Assembly (NCBI GenBank): GCA_002482805.1
Contig: DLGR01000024.1
Location: forward strand, 1 to 21,956
Reading direction: 5' to 3'
Source of the DNA: Micavibrio sp. UBA7689
Lineage (GTDB): Bacteria > Pseudomonadota > Alphaproteobacteria > Micavibrionales > Micavibrionaceae
Length of the DNA: 21,956 nucleotides
A program made the position numbers and the translations under genes. The notes below the pieces were generated by a model. It made no database searches. It worked only from the letters and a program-made list of their open reading frames with translations, and had not been told where the DNA came from. Below, in pieces: positions 1-6,701 of this stretch; position 1 is the first letter of the stretch, and each line of letters begins with the position of its first letter.

Positions 1-2
1 GG

Positions 3-173
3 ACTATGGCCCAGACCGCCTATGACAGCGTCATCCCGCTCAGTCCGCTCGGCCGGCTCGCCGCCCCGCTGCAGCTGGGGCTGCGCGCCGCCAGGCGGGC
101 CATCAAGCAGAACCAGCAGCTGTTCGGCCTCTACAAGCGCCTGCGCAGCCGGCTGCGCGGCTCTCAGGCCTGA
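3..173 (+). CDS. C-terminal end of an unidentified protein (partial at window edge)
   Basis: An open frame runs in from the left edge and stops with TGA at 171-173, giving about 56 residues. The end is strongly basic and amphipathic, with Arg/Lys/Gln-rich stretches such as RRAIKQNQQ and YKRLRSRLRG. Third codon positions are nearly all G or C, as in the next gene. An in-frame ATG lies at 6-8, but no ribosome binding site can be judged, so a C-terminal fragment is more likely than a complete short gene. I do not recognise the family. The stop overlaps the end of the convergent downstream gene by 10 bases. Confidence 0.5.
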   Translation, partial: TMAQTAYDSVIPLSPLGRLAAPLQLGLRAARRAIKQNQQLFGLYKRLRSRLRGSQA

Positions 174-1009
174 GTGTCCCCGTCCTCTGCTCCCACCGGC
201 TGGGTGGAGAAGTGGATATAGGGGAAGAGCTCGGGCACGTGCGAATCCCACACGCCATGCGCGCTCCAGGCCCAGCCGCCGGAATCCTCGGCGGGTGGCG
301 CCTCGCGATAGGTGTTGAAGCGCGAAAAATCCATGCGCCAGGTGTCGCCGTCCTTGGGCGGCAGGGCGCGGCCATCGGCCTTGGCCAGCCAGTGCAGGCT
401 CTGCCAGGGAATGGCGATCTCCACCGTCCAGCCGCGGTCGCGGTCGACATTGTCGTTGAGCGTGCCATCGACCGAAACCGCACTGCGGATGCCAGGCATG
501 TCCCAGCTGAAAAAGGCGAGGCGCGGGCCGCGCGGATGGGTGGTAAAGCCCACCCCGTTCCACGGCTTGGCGCCCGTCGCATCGCGCGCGAATTCGGGCC
601 GGGCGGCAAAGCCACCCGATTCATAGGCCTCCTCCCAGACGAAGAAGGCTTCGTAGATCGTGCCCAGCGCGTTGATTTCGAACTCGTAATAGGCGTCCTT
701 GCCGGCGATGAAGAGCTCGACGTCGTTCTCGCTCCAGATCAGCGCATCGCGCTGCGTCAGCGCCGCCTGCACGAAGGGCTCTTCCACCCAGAAGCCGACA
801 TAGAGGTTCTCGTCGTCCCAGAGCACCGCAGCGCGGGTGTCATGGATGGTCGGCTTGCCGGTGATCAGGTCGACAAAGCGCGGTGAGCGCGGCGCCAGCC
901 GCCAGCTCTCCTCGTCGAGCCGGCCATCGAGCGCCATCGGTCCGCGCGTGCGAAAGGCCGTGTAGTGCGCAATGGCCTCCTCCGGCCAGGGAAAGGGCGA
1001 GTCCGACAT
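164..1009 (-). CDS. Carbohydrate-binding family 9-like protein
   Basis: A protein of 281 residues resembling the family-9-type carbohydrate-binding domain found in bacterial sugar-processing proteins. Visible family features are ALDGRLDEESWRLAP near the N-terminus (LDGxLDExxW), AAVLWDDENLYVGFWVEEP (strand with DxxxLYVGF), a NDVELFI segment followed by YYEFEINALGTIYE, and GWTVEIAIPWQSL. Together these span the whole protein. No signal peptide is evident, so it may be cytoplasmic; binding to a sugar is family inference. I chose ATG at 1009 rather than an upstream in-frame ATG at 1072 because AGGAG lies six bases before it. Codon use is very GC-rich. The gene is convergent with the preceding fragment, overlapping it by 10 bases. 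Confidence 0.8.
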   Translation of the reverse strand: MSDSPFPWPEEAIAHYTAFRTRGPMALDGRLDEESWRLAPRSPRFVDLITGKPTIHDTRAAVLWDDENLYVGFWVEEPFVQAALTQRDALIWSENDVELFIAGKDAYYEFEINALGTIYEAFFVWEEAYESGGFAARPEFARDATGAKPWNGVGFTTHPRGPRLAFFSWDMPGIRSAVSVDGTLNDNVDRDRGWTVEIAIPWQSLHWLAKADGRALPPKDGDTWRMDFSRFNTYREAPPAEDSGGWAWSAHGVWDSHVPELFPYIHFSTQPVGAEDGDTQA

Positions 1010-1230
1010 GATGCTCCTGGAGTGTCTTGGTGGTCGGGCCGGGCAGGGGAGTGCCTGTTCTGGTCCTACCAAGAGCGCTGCACCAGCTTCGAGTCAATCT
1101 ATCTCCAGGAAAAGTAGGCTAAGTGGATGACAGGATAGATTGGTACGAAGCAGTCAAATCCGGCGAAAAAGACTGATGCGGTCTCACTCATAGCCACATG
1201 GACGCCTGAGATCGTGTCTGCGGTGAATCT

Positions 1231-1243
1231 TAACAAATTGTTA
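1231..1243. promoter_or_regulatory. Short palindrome, candidate operator
   Basis: TAACAAATTGTTA is a 6+1+6 palindrome in the AT-rich spacer 44 bases before the methyltransferase start. Its place fits an operator or promoter-region site, but no -35/-10 pair is clear. The rest of the 1010-1286 spacer holds no gene I can support. Confidence 0.25.
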
Positions 1244-1286
1244 GGCCGTTTTCGTTCAAAAATTCAGTAAATTGAGGAGAGCTGTC

Positions 1287-1883
1287 GTGACAGATGCCAC
1301 CTACCACCTAAACGGAGGATTCAAGCCGACGACAAAGCGCTTCGCCGACCTTGAAGGGCCGGACTTCTTTCCGACGCCAGCGTGGGCTACACACGCTCTG
1401 ATCGACAACGAAGCCTTTGAAGGCGAAATATGGGAGAGCGCTTGCGGCAATGGCGCTATGTCTAAGGTCTTGGAGACGGTGTCTCGGACAGTCATTAGTT
1501 CAGATTTGTATGATCGCGGTTATGGTGATGTCGGAATCGATTTTCTCGACTCTCATCGGTCGGTTGAAAACATAGTTACCAATCCCCCTTACAACGCCGC
1601 CGAGGGGTTTGTTCGCTCCGGTGTTTCTCTGGCGAAGCGCAAGTTTGCACTTCTACTAAGACTGGCGTTTCTAGAGGGCGCCAATCGGGCAAGGACTATA
1701 TTCTCAGAGCATCCTCCAAGTCGCGTATGGGTGTTCAGCGAAAGGATCACCTTCTATCCTGCTGGAGTGAGCCAACAGGGTAGCGGCACTACCGCTTACG
1801 CATGGTTTGTGTGGGACAGAGCCGCACCGAGTCGAACTGAGCTAAAGTGGCTGAAGCCAGGATACAAAGGTCGTTATAGCTGA
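1287..1883 (+). CDS. Orphan DNA adenine methyltransferase-like protein (phage type)
   Basis: A protein of 198 residues with the motifs of an S-adenosylmethionine-dependent N6-adenine methyltransferase. ESACGNGAMSKVLE is the cofactor-binding motif I, SSDLYDRGYG the acidic motif II, and VTNPPYN the catalytic NPPY motif IV. The upstream DFFPTPAWATHALID segment (FxTPxW) is common in phage-type and plasmid-type enzymes. Short length and the absence of a target recognition domain or a restriction partner suggest an orphan enzyme; the methylated site cannot be read from sequence. I prefer the GTG start at 1287, with GAGGAGA six to seven bases before it, over TTG at 1272, which lies inside that ribosome binding site. 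Base composition is clearly more AT-rich than the flanking genes, suggesting acquisition by transfer. Confidence 0.75.
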   Translation: MTDATYHLNGGFKPTTKRFADLEGPDFFPTPAWATHALIDNEAFEGEIWESACGNGAMSKVLETVSRTVISSDLYDRGYGDVGIDFLDSHRSVENIVTNPPYNAAEGFVRSGVSLAKRKFALLLRLAFLEGANRARTIFSEHPPSRVWVFSERITFYPAGVSQQGSGTTAYAWFVWDRAAPSRTELKWLKPGYKGRYS

Positions 1884-1892
1884 CCTAATTCT

Positions 1893-2159
1893 CTAGGGAA
1901 CTCGGTAGCCTACGCGTGGCACATGAACTAAATGTCCATCGTGTATGTAGTTTCCGGCGGATTTGTCGTGTGATTTGATGTTGCGAACCAACTGGTGCCA
2001 CATGGGTTCCCCAGGTCGTTTAACCGACGGTGATAGATTGTCAGTGTCCAACGCCACAAACTTCGGAACGTCAGCATAAGCGCGTTTGAAGGTGCACAGA
2101 CCGCGATTAGCTCTGGCAATCGACACTACCGCAGCCGCAATGTCATTCTCGTCAGCCAT
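1893..2159 (-). CDS. Small hypothetical protein, possibly winged-helix
   Basis: A protein of 88 residues, convergent with the methyltransferase gene and ending only nine bases from its stop. The ATG at 2159 has TAGGAG about seven bases upstream, supporting a real gene. The C-terminal half (EPMWHQLVRNIKSH, then HDGHLVHVPRVGYRVP) resembles the small helix-plus-wing modules seen in uncharacterised phage or restriction-associated proteins; that likeness is an impression, not an assignment. I see no catalytic motif. Composition matches the lower-GC methyltransferase gene, so the two probably arrived together. Confidence 0.55.
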   Translation of the reverse strand: MADENDIAAAVVSIARANRGLCTFKRAYADVPKFVALDTDNLSPSVKRPGEPMWHQLVRNIKSHDKSAGNYIHDGHLVHVPRVGYRVP

Positions 2160-2248
2160 TCCCTAGCTCCTAGACGATCAAAATATACTTCGAAAGTATC
2201 TAGTTTATGTGCAGGCAAATCAATAGGGTCCGCGTTTTTCGTAACTGC

Positions 2249-2277
2249 TTGACTCTGCCGCGCATCCCCTCTATCGA
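2249..2277 (+). promoter_or_regulatory. Sigma-70-type promoter of ffh
   Basis: TTGACT at 2249-2254 is followed after exactly 17 bases by TATCGA at 2272-2277. With flanking bases this reads CTTGAC-N17-CTAT, close to the housekeeping promoter pattern of Hyphomicrobiales. Transcription would start near 2285, leaving a leader of about 165 nucleotides before ffh. Confidence 0.55.
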
Positions 2278-2353
2278 CCCGGCTGATCCATCAGGTTCGA
2301 ACGCCTGACCGCCGACCGGGACCCGCAAAGGTATAAAGAGATCCCGGAGGCAA

Positions 2354-2397
2354 ACACCCGACAGCGCGCTTGCGCCCTCGGGTGTGTTTTGCGTTTG
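2354..2397 (+). terminator. Terminator-like hairpin in the ffh leader
   Basis: ACACCCGA at 2354-2361 pairs perfectly with TCGGGTGT at 2378-2385. The 16-base loop contains a smaller GC-rich hairpin. The stem is followed by a broken T-rich run (GTTTTGCGTTT). It lies between the predicted promoter and the ffh start, so it would act as an attenuator of ffh or end a short leader RNA of about 105 nucleotides. The rest of 2160-2448 holds no gene I can support. Confidence 0.4.
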
Positions 2398-2448
2398 CGC
2401 CTGGGATCACCACATCCCGCCTCTACGGGACGGGACAAGGGAAAGACC

Positions 2449-3999
2449 ATGTTTGAAAGCCTGAGCGATCGCCTTGGCAAAATCTTCGAGGGTCTGCGCG
2501 GCCGCGGTGCGCTGAACGCGGCCGACGTCGATGCCGCGCTGCGCGAAGTGCGTCGTGCGCTGATCGAGGCCGACGTGTCGCTCGAAGTGGTGCGGGCCTT
2601 TGTCGAGCAGGTGCGCGAACGCGCCGTCGGCGCCGAGGTCACCCGCTCGGTGACCCCGGGCCAGCAGGTGGTCAAGATCGTGCATGACCAGCTGGTCAAG
2701 GTGCTGGGCGAGACCCAGGTGCCGATCGATTTCACTACCACCCCGCCCATGACCATGCTGATGGTGGGCCTGCAGGGCGCCGGCAAGACCACGCTGACGG
2801 CCAAGCTCGCCAAGCGGATGAGCGAGCGGCAGGGCAAGAAGGTCCTGATGGCCTCGCTCGACAATCGTCGTCCGGCCGCCAAGGAGCAGCTGCGGGTGCT
2901 GGGCGAGCAGGTGGGCGTGGCCACGCTCCCCATCATTGCCGATGAAGCCCCGCTCGATATCGCCCGCCGCGCCCAGCGCGAAGGCAGGCTGGGCGGCTAT
3001 GACGTCGTCATCCTCGATACCGCTGGCCGCACCCATATCGATGACGAGCTGATGGACGAGACGGCGGCGATCAAGGCCGCCACCGAGCCGCACGAAATCC
3101 TGCTGGTCGTCGATGCGCTCACCGGCCAGGACGCCATCAATGTCGCCCGCTCCTTTGACGGCCGCCTCGATGCCACCGGCATTGCGCTCACCCGCGTCGA
3201 TGGCGATGGTCGCGGCGGCGCGGCGCTTTCCATGCGCGCGGTGACGGGCAAGCCCATCAAGCTTATGGGCGTCGGCGAAAAATGGGACGCGCTCGAGCCC
3301 TTTCATCCCGACCGTATCGCGGGCCGTATTCTGGGCATGGGCGATGTCGTATCTCTCGTCGAGCGCGCTGCGGAAGCCGTGGATCAGGAAGACGCCGCCC
3401 GCATGGCGGAAAAATTTAACGAAGGCAAATTCGATTTCGACGATCTGCTGTCACAATTCCGCCAGATGTCCAAGATGGGTGGCATCGGCGGCATCGCCAA
3501 AATGCTCCCCGGTATCGGCAAGATGGCGGCACAACTCGAAGGCAAGATGGATGAGAGCGTGATGAAACGCCAAGAGGCCATTATTCTTTCCATGACGAAG
3601 ATGGAACGCGCGAAACCGCAATTGATGAACGCATCGCGCCGCCGCCGTATCGCCGAAGGTTCGGGTACAAGCGTGCAGGATGTGAACAAGCTCTGCAAAC
3701 AACAAGCCGACATGCAGACCATGATGAAGCGCATGAAGAAAATGGGCATGGGCAAAATGATGGGGATGATGAAGGGCATGATGGGCGAGAAAGACGCCGC
3801 GATGCTCGAAGCCGGTATGGCCGAAGAAGCGGCCGCAGGTGGTGGATTGCCGAACCTCGGCCCCAATCCTTTCGCGGGCGGTCTTCCGGGGCTCGGCGGC
3901 GGTATGCCGAATTTCGGCGGAATGCCCGGTATGGGCGGCATGGGCGGAATGCCCTTTCCCCAACGCGGCGGCACGAAGAAAAACCGGAAGAAGAGATAA
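2449..3999 (+). CDS. ffh: Signal recognition particle GTPase Ffh (SRP54)
   Basis: The protein of 516 residues binds SRP RNA and signal sequences and docks with FtsY to bring nascent membrane proteins to the translocon. GTPase motifs are G1 GLQGAGKT at residues 107-114, DNRRPAA near 138, DTAGR at 190-194 and TRVDGDGRGG from 248. After about residue 330 comes the methionine-rich M domain, ending in a Gly/Met/Pro tail with repeated GGMP units and a basic KKNRKKR end. ATG at 2449 starts the conserved MFESLSDRLG and has AAGGGA ahead of it. The frame is intact, but third-position GC falls abruptly near 3240-3310: 224 of 260 codons end in G/C in 2521-3300, 94 of 140 in 3301-3720. The two halves may come from different genomes. 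Confidence 0.95.
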   Translation: MFESLSDRLGKIFEGLRGRGALNAADVDAALREVRRALIEADVSLEVVRAFVEQVRERAVGAEVTRSVTPGQQVVKIVHDQLVKVLGETQVPIDFTTTPPMTMLMVGLQGAGKTTLTAKLAKRMSERQGKKVLMASLDNRRPAAKEQLRVLGEQVGVATLPIIADEAPLDIARRAQREGRLGGYDVVILDTAGRTHIDDELMDETAAIKAATEPHEILLVVDALTGQDAINVARSFDGRLDATGIALTRVDGDGRGGAALSMRAVTGKPIKLMGVGEKWDALEPFHPDRIAGRILGMGDVVSLVERAAEAVDQEDAARMAEKFNEGKFDFDDLLSQFRQMSKMGGIGGIAKMLPGIGKMAAQLEGKMDESVMKRQEAIILSMTKMERAKPQLMNASRRRRIAEGSGTSVQDVNKLCKQQADMQTMMKRMKKMGMGKMMGMMKGMMGEKDAAMLEAGMAEEAAAGGGLPNLGPNPFAGGLPGLGGGMPNFGGMPGMGGMGGMPFPQRGGTKKNRKKR

Positions 4000-4055
4000 C
4001 TAAAACTTTAACTGAACTTTTGAACTTTAAATTTGAAAAACCAAGGAGAACTAAA

Positions 4056-4556
4056 ATGGCACTAGCACTGAGACTGTCCCGCGGCGGACGTAAAAACTTG
4101 CCGCACTACTCGATCGTCGTAGCCGACAAGCGTTACCCACGCGATGGCCGATTCCTCGAGAAACTCGGCACGTATAATCCCCTGCTCGCCAAAGACGACG
4201 CGAAACGCGTTCAGTTCAATGAAGAGCGCATCAAATACTGGTTGTCGCAAGGCGCGCAACCTTCCGACCGCGTTGCCGTGTTCCTCGGCAAAGCCGGCGT
4301 GATCCCGATGCCCGCGAAGAAAAACAACCCGCAAAAAGCCGTACCTTCCGACAAAACGAAGATGCGCATCGCGGAAAAAGCAGAAAAAGTGAAAGCACAA
4401 GCCGAAGCCGCAGAACAAGCGAAAGCAGACGCTGAAGAAGCCAAAAAAGCCGCTGAAGCCGCTGCTGCCGAAGCTGCCGCCGCTCCTGCTCCTGAAGAAG
4501 CACCTGCGGAAGAAGCCTCTGCAGAAGCTCCTGCCGAAGAACCAAAAGCAGAGTAA
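4056..4556 (+). CDS. rpsP: 30S ribosomal protein S16 with long alanine/glutamate tail
   Basis: Ribosomal protein bS16, which helps assemble the small subunit. The core is the first 85 or so residues: ALALRLSRGGRKNLPHYSIVV, then DKRYPRDGRFLEKLGTYNP and the SDRVAVFLGKAG segment. The protein is 166 residues long, roughly twice the usual bacterial S16; the excess is a C-terminal tail of Ala, Glu and Lys that is probably helical and becomes purely acidic at the end. Extended S16 tails are known in alphaproteobacteria. ATG at 4056 has AAGGAG seven bases upstream, so the in-frame ATG at 4020 is rejected. It follows ffh by 56 AT-rich bases and is probably co-transcribed with it. Confidence 0.95.
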   Translation: MALALRLSRGGRKNLPHYSIVVADKRYPRDGRFLEKLGTYNPLLAKDDAKRVQFNEERIKYWLSQGAQPSDRVAVFLGKAGVIPMPAKKNNPQKAVPSDKTKMRIAEKAEKVKAQAEAAEQAKADAEEAKKAAEAAAAEAAAAPAPEEAPAEEASAEAPAEEPKAE

Positions 4557-4570
4557 TAGCAAAGACACGG

Positions 4571-4600
4571 ACATCCCCGCGCAAGCGGGGATGTTTCTTT
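4571..4600 (+). terminator. Perfect GCAA-loop hairpin between rpsP and rimM
   Basis: ACATCCCCGC at 4571-4580 pairs base for base with GCGGGGATGT at 4585-4594 around a GCAA (GNRA) tetraloop. TTCTTT follows. It could terminate part of the transcripts after rpsP. The rimM start lies only seven bases downstream, and the only purine-rich ribosome-binding sequence (GGGGA) is inside the stem, so it may instead control rimM translation. Confidence 0.6.
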
Positions 4601-4601
4601 G

Positions 4602-5093
4602 ATGACAGACAAAAGAATCCTTATCGGCGAAATTTCCACCGTTCACGGTATCAAGGGCCTTGTGAAAGTGCGGAGCTTTGTCGAAGACGAAACCTTGTTC
4701 GAAGGCAAAGTCTTTACCGAAGAGAGCGGATCCAAAACCATCAAGCTGGTTATCAAGAACGCGCTCAAAGGCGATTGGCTGGCCGAAGCGAACGGCATTA
4801 ATGATCGTAACGAAGCCGAAAAATTACGCGGCACGCAATTATATGTAGACCGATCCGTCCTGCCCGAGGCCGAGGACGGCGAATATTATGTCGAAGATTT
4901 AAAGGGCATGAAGGTTGTCGATGAAAATGGCAAAGAAATAGGCACCGTGCTTTCGATCGAGAATTTCGGGGCGAGTGATTTGATCGATATCAAACCCACA
5001 ACAGGTTCAAGCTTCTATCTTCCGTTTACAGATGACGTGGAAGTGGACATCGAAAAAGGCATTATATCCGTTCAAATGCCGGAGATCGTGTGA
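4602..5093 (+). CDS. rimM: Ribosome maturation factor RimM
   Basis: A protein of 163 residues that binds S19 and helps mature the head of the 30S subunit. The N-terminal domain begins ILIGEISTVHGIKGLVKV, the typical RimM opening. The C-terminal PRC-barrel carries EYYVEDLKGMKVVD, IGTVLSIENFGASDLIDI and FYLPFTDDVEVDIEKG. A TTG at 4599 is immediately upstream in frame; I prefer ATG at 4602. The start sits just after a stable hairpin that contains the probable ribosome binding site. The stop TGA shares one base with the trmD start (TGATG), suggesting coupled translation. Confidence 0.93.
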   Translation: MTDKRILIGEISTVHGIKGLVKVRSFVEDETLFEGKVFTEESGSKTIKLVIKNALKGDWLAEANGINDRNEAEKLRGTQLYVDRSVLPEAEDGEYYVEDLKGMKVVDENGKEIGTVLSIENFGASDLIDIKPTTGSSFYLPFTDDVEVDIEKGIISVQMPEIV

Positions 5094-5776
5094 TGGCGTT
5101 GCACATCAACCTCCTTACCCTCTTCCCCGAAATGTTTCCGGGATTCCTCGGCCATTCATTGGCAGGGCGCGCGTTGGAGCGCGGCGACTGGTCTTACGCA
5201 ACCATTCAAATCCGCGATTTCGGCGAAGGCAAACATCAAACGGTCGATGACACACCGTTCGGCGGCGGCGCGGGCATGGTGATGCGTGCAGATATCGTCG
5301 ATAAGGCGCTCACCTCCATCCCCAATGCAGGACGCAAGATTTACATGTCTCCGCGCGGCAAGGTTTTGAATCAGGCACTGGTAAAAGAACTTTCAGCGGA
5401 ATCGGCGCTCACGATTTTATGCGGACGTTACGAAGGCGTGGATCAACGCGTGCTCGACGCGCAAGGGTTCGAAGAGATCAGTGTCGGCGATTACGTGTTG
5501 TCCGGCGGTGAAGTCGCGGCGCTTGCCATGATGGATGCGTGTATCCGTCTATTGCCCGGCGTGATGGGCAACGAAGCGACGCCCGATGCAGAAAGTTTTG
5601 GATCTGAAACGGGCGGACTTTTGGAATACCCCCACTACACCCGACCTGCCGAATGGAACGGCATGAGCGTGCCTGAAGTGCTGAAAAGCGGCAATCATGC
5701 GGAAATCGCCAAGTGGCGTAAGGCGCAAAGCCTTGAAATTACACAAAAACGCAGGCCCGACCTGATCAAAAAATAG
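5093..5776 (+). CDS. trmD: tRNA (guanine-N1-)-methyltransferase TrmD
   Basis: This 227-residue enzyme methylates G37 next to the anticodon of tRNAs that read CNN codons, preventing +1 frameshifts. It has the SPOUT trefoil-knot signatures: FGGGAGMVM, MSPRGKVLNQ, LCGRYEGVDQRV and EISVGDYVLSGGEVAAL. These are followed by the LLEYPHYTRP segment and a C-terminal tRNA-binding domain ending in RRPDLIKK. Length is near the usual 230-250. The ATG overlaps the rimM stop by one base; a GTG codon just before it is an alternative. It is in the same operon as rpsP, rimM and rplS. Confidence 0.95.
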   Translation: MALHINLLTLFPEMFPGFLGHSLAGRALERGDWSYATIQIRDFGEGKHQTVDDTPFGGGAGMVMRADIVDKALTSIPNAGRKIYMSPRGKVLNQALVKELSAESALTILCGRYEGVDQRVLDAQGFEEISVGDYVLSGGEVAALAMMDACIRLLPGVMGNEATPDAESFGSETGGLLEYPHYTRPAEWNGMSVPEVLKSGNHAEIAKWRKAQSLEITQKRRPDLIKK

Positions 5777-5859
5777 CGGAAAATGCTTGCCAGCCCTTTG
5801 TCTTTGTTATACAAAGCCCCCAACTAACAACACAAAAAACAACATATAGGAACTATACA

Positions 5860-6429
5860 ATGGCAAACGTACTTCAAAAATTTGAAGCCCGTCAGGTAGC
5901 TAAACTGGCCGGTAACAAAGAAATCCCCCAATTCTCCGTTGGCGATACCGTCAAAGTGAACATCAAGATCAAAGAAGGCGAACGCGAACGCGTTCAGGCT
6001 TACGAAGGTATCTGCATCGCCCGTTTCGGCAGCGACACAAACCAGAATGCCTGCTTCACGGTTCGCAAGATTTCCTTGGGCGAAGGCGTTGAACGCGTAT
6101 TCCCGCTGTTCTCCCCGTCCATCGAATCCATCGAACTGGTCCGTCGCGGTTCCGTTCGCCGTGCGAAACTTTACTATCTGCGCGACCGTCGCGGTAAATC
6201 CGCACGTATCATGGAACGCACGAGCGGCCATGGTCTGGAAGTCGAAGTTCAAGAAGATGACAACCTGACGAAAACGCAAAAAACCGCGAAGAAAAAAGAA
6301 GCCAAAAAAGCTTCCGCAGCTGAAGCCCGCAAAGGTCACGAAGCAAAAGCCGCCGACAAGAAAGCCGCGAAAGCAGCCGAAAAAGCCGCAGCCGACGCTC
6401 CTGCCGCGGAAGGCGAAGCACAAGCGTAA
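5860..6429 (+). CDS. rplS: 50S ribosomal protein L19 with lysine/alanine-rich tail
   Basis: Ribosomal protein bL19, located at the subunit interface. The core occupies about the first 118 residues, with FSVGDTVKVNIKIKEGERER, RVQAYEGICIARFG and the SVRRAKLYYLRDRRGKSARI end. The protein is 189 residues, about 70 longer than usual. The extra C-terminus is a low-complexity Lys/Ala/Glu tail, basic first and acidic at the very end. ATG at 5860 is preceded by TAGGAA at a distance of about nine bases. The 83-base gap after trmD contains a short weak hairpin but no T-run. A strong terminator follows the gene. Confidence 0.95.
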   Translation: MANVLQKFEARQVAKLAGNKEIPQFSVGDTVKVNIKIKEGERERVQAYEGICIARFGSDTNQNACFTVRKISLGEGVERVFPLFSPSIESIELVRRGSVRRAKLYYLRDRRGKSARIMERTSGHGLEVEVQEDDNLTKTQKTAKKKEAKKASAAEARKGHEAKAADKKAAKAAEKAAADAPAAEGEAQA

Positions 6430-6451
6430 TTGCTTGCGATTGAAATTAAAA

Positions 6452-6480
6452 ACGGAGCCTTCGCAGGCTCCGTTTTTTTT
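6452..6480 (+). terminator. Intrinsic terminator after rplS
   Basis: ACGGAGCCT at 6452-6460 and AGGCTCCGT at 6465-6473 form a 9-bp stem with a TCGC loop, followed by an unbroken run of T. It ends the ffh-rplS transcription unit. Confidence 0.9.
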
Positions 6481-6496
6481 GTCTGCTTAGTATGGC

Positions 6497-6528
6497 AAAA
6501 AAAGAGCGGCCCCTTCACTGGCCGCTCT
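6497..6528 (-). terminator. Intrinsic terminator of the small CxC gene
   Basis: AGAGCGGCC at 6503-6511 pairs with GGCCGCTCT at 6520-6528. Read on the minus strand it is followed by a run of T (plus-strand A at 6497-6502). It lies 24 bases beyond the stop of the 37-codon gene, which supports that gene being transcribed. Confidence 0.8.
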
Positions 6529-6552
6529 CTTGCTCTAAAAAAATGTAATTCG

Positions 6553-6666
6553 TTATTTGCTCTTCGTTACGGACATATTGCCGCAGGCGCAACCGCCTGC
6601 TCCGTTATAAACAGGCTCAACAATTTTGCTGTCGTTTGCTTGTGTTGTTTTCGTCGCCTTAGCCAT
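6553..6666 (-). CDS. 37-residue small protein with CxC motif
   Basis: This very short gene begins at ATG 6666 and stops with TAA. The product starts MAKATKTTQANDSK, a polar lysine/threonine stretch, and contains YNGAGGCACGNMSVT near the end, with Cys at residues 26 and 28 in a glycine-rich setting. AAAGGGG sits about eight bases before the ATG, and a good terminator lies just past the stop. It starts 35 bases beyond the stop of the upstream 100-codon gene on the same strand, so the two may form one operon. I do not recognise the family. A metal-binding mini-protein or a precursor of a modified peptide are both possible; neither is shown. Confidence 0.65.
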   Translation of the reverse strand: MAKATKTTQANDSKIVEPVYNGAGGCACGNMSVTKSK

Positions 6667-6701
6667 GGTAGTGCCCCTTTCAAATTCTTCTGCCAAAATT
6701 C

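Noticed and set aside
2291..2308. T-arm-like sequence (TCAGGTTCGAACGCCTGA) suggesting a tRNA.
   Set aside because: The loop would have eight bases rather than seven, and no acceptor, D or anticodon arms can be fitted around it on either strand.
2285..2390. SRP (4.5S) RNA gene next to ffh.
   Set aside because: The conserved GGAAGGAAGCAG-type apical loop is absent, so there is no support for an SRP RNA.
2407..3306. Minus-strand open frame of about 300 codons opposite ffh.
   Set aside because: His/Gly/Ala-rich shadow of a GC-rich coding strand, with no ribosome binding site or recognisable domain.
5802..5816. Hairpin CTTTGT-TAT-ACAAAG between trmD and rplS as a terminator.
   Set aside because: The stem is short and AT-rich with a three-base loop and is followed by C rather than T.
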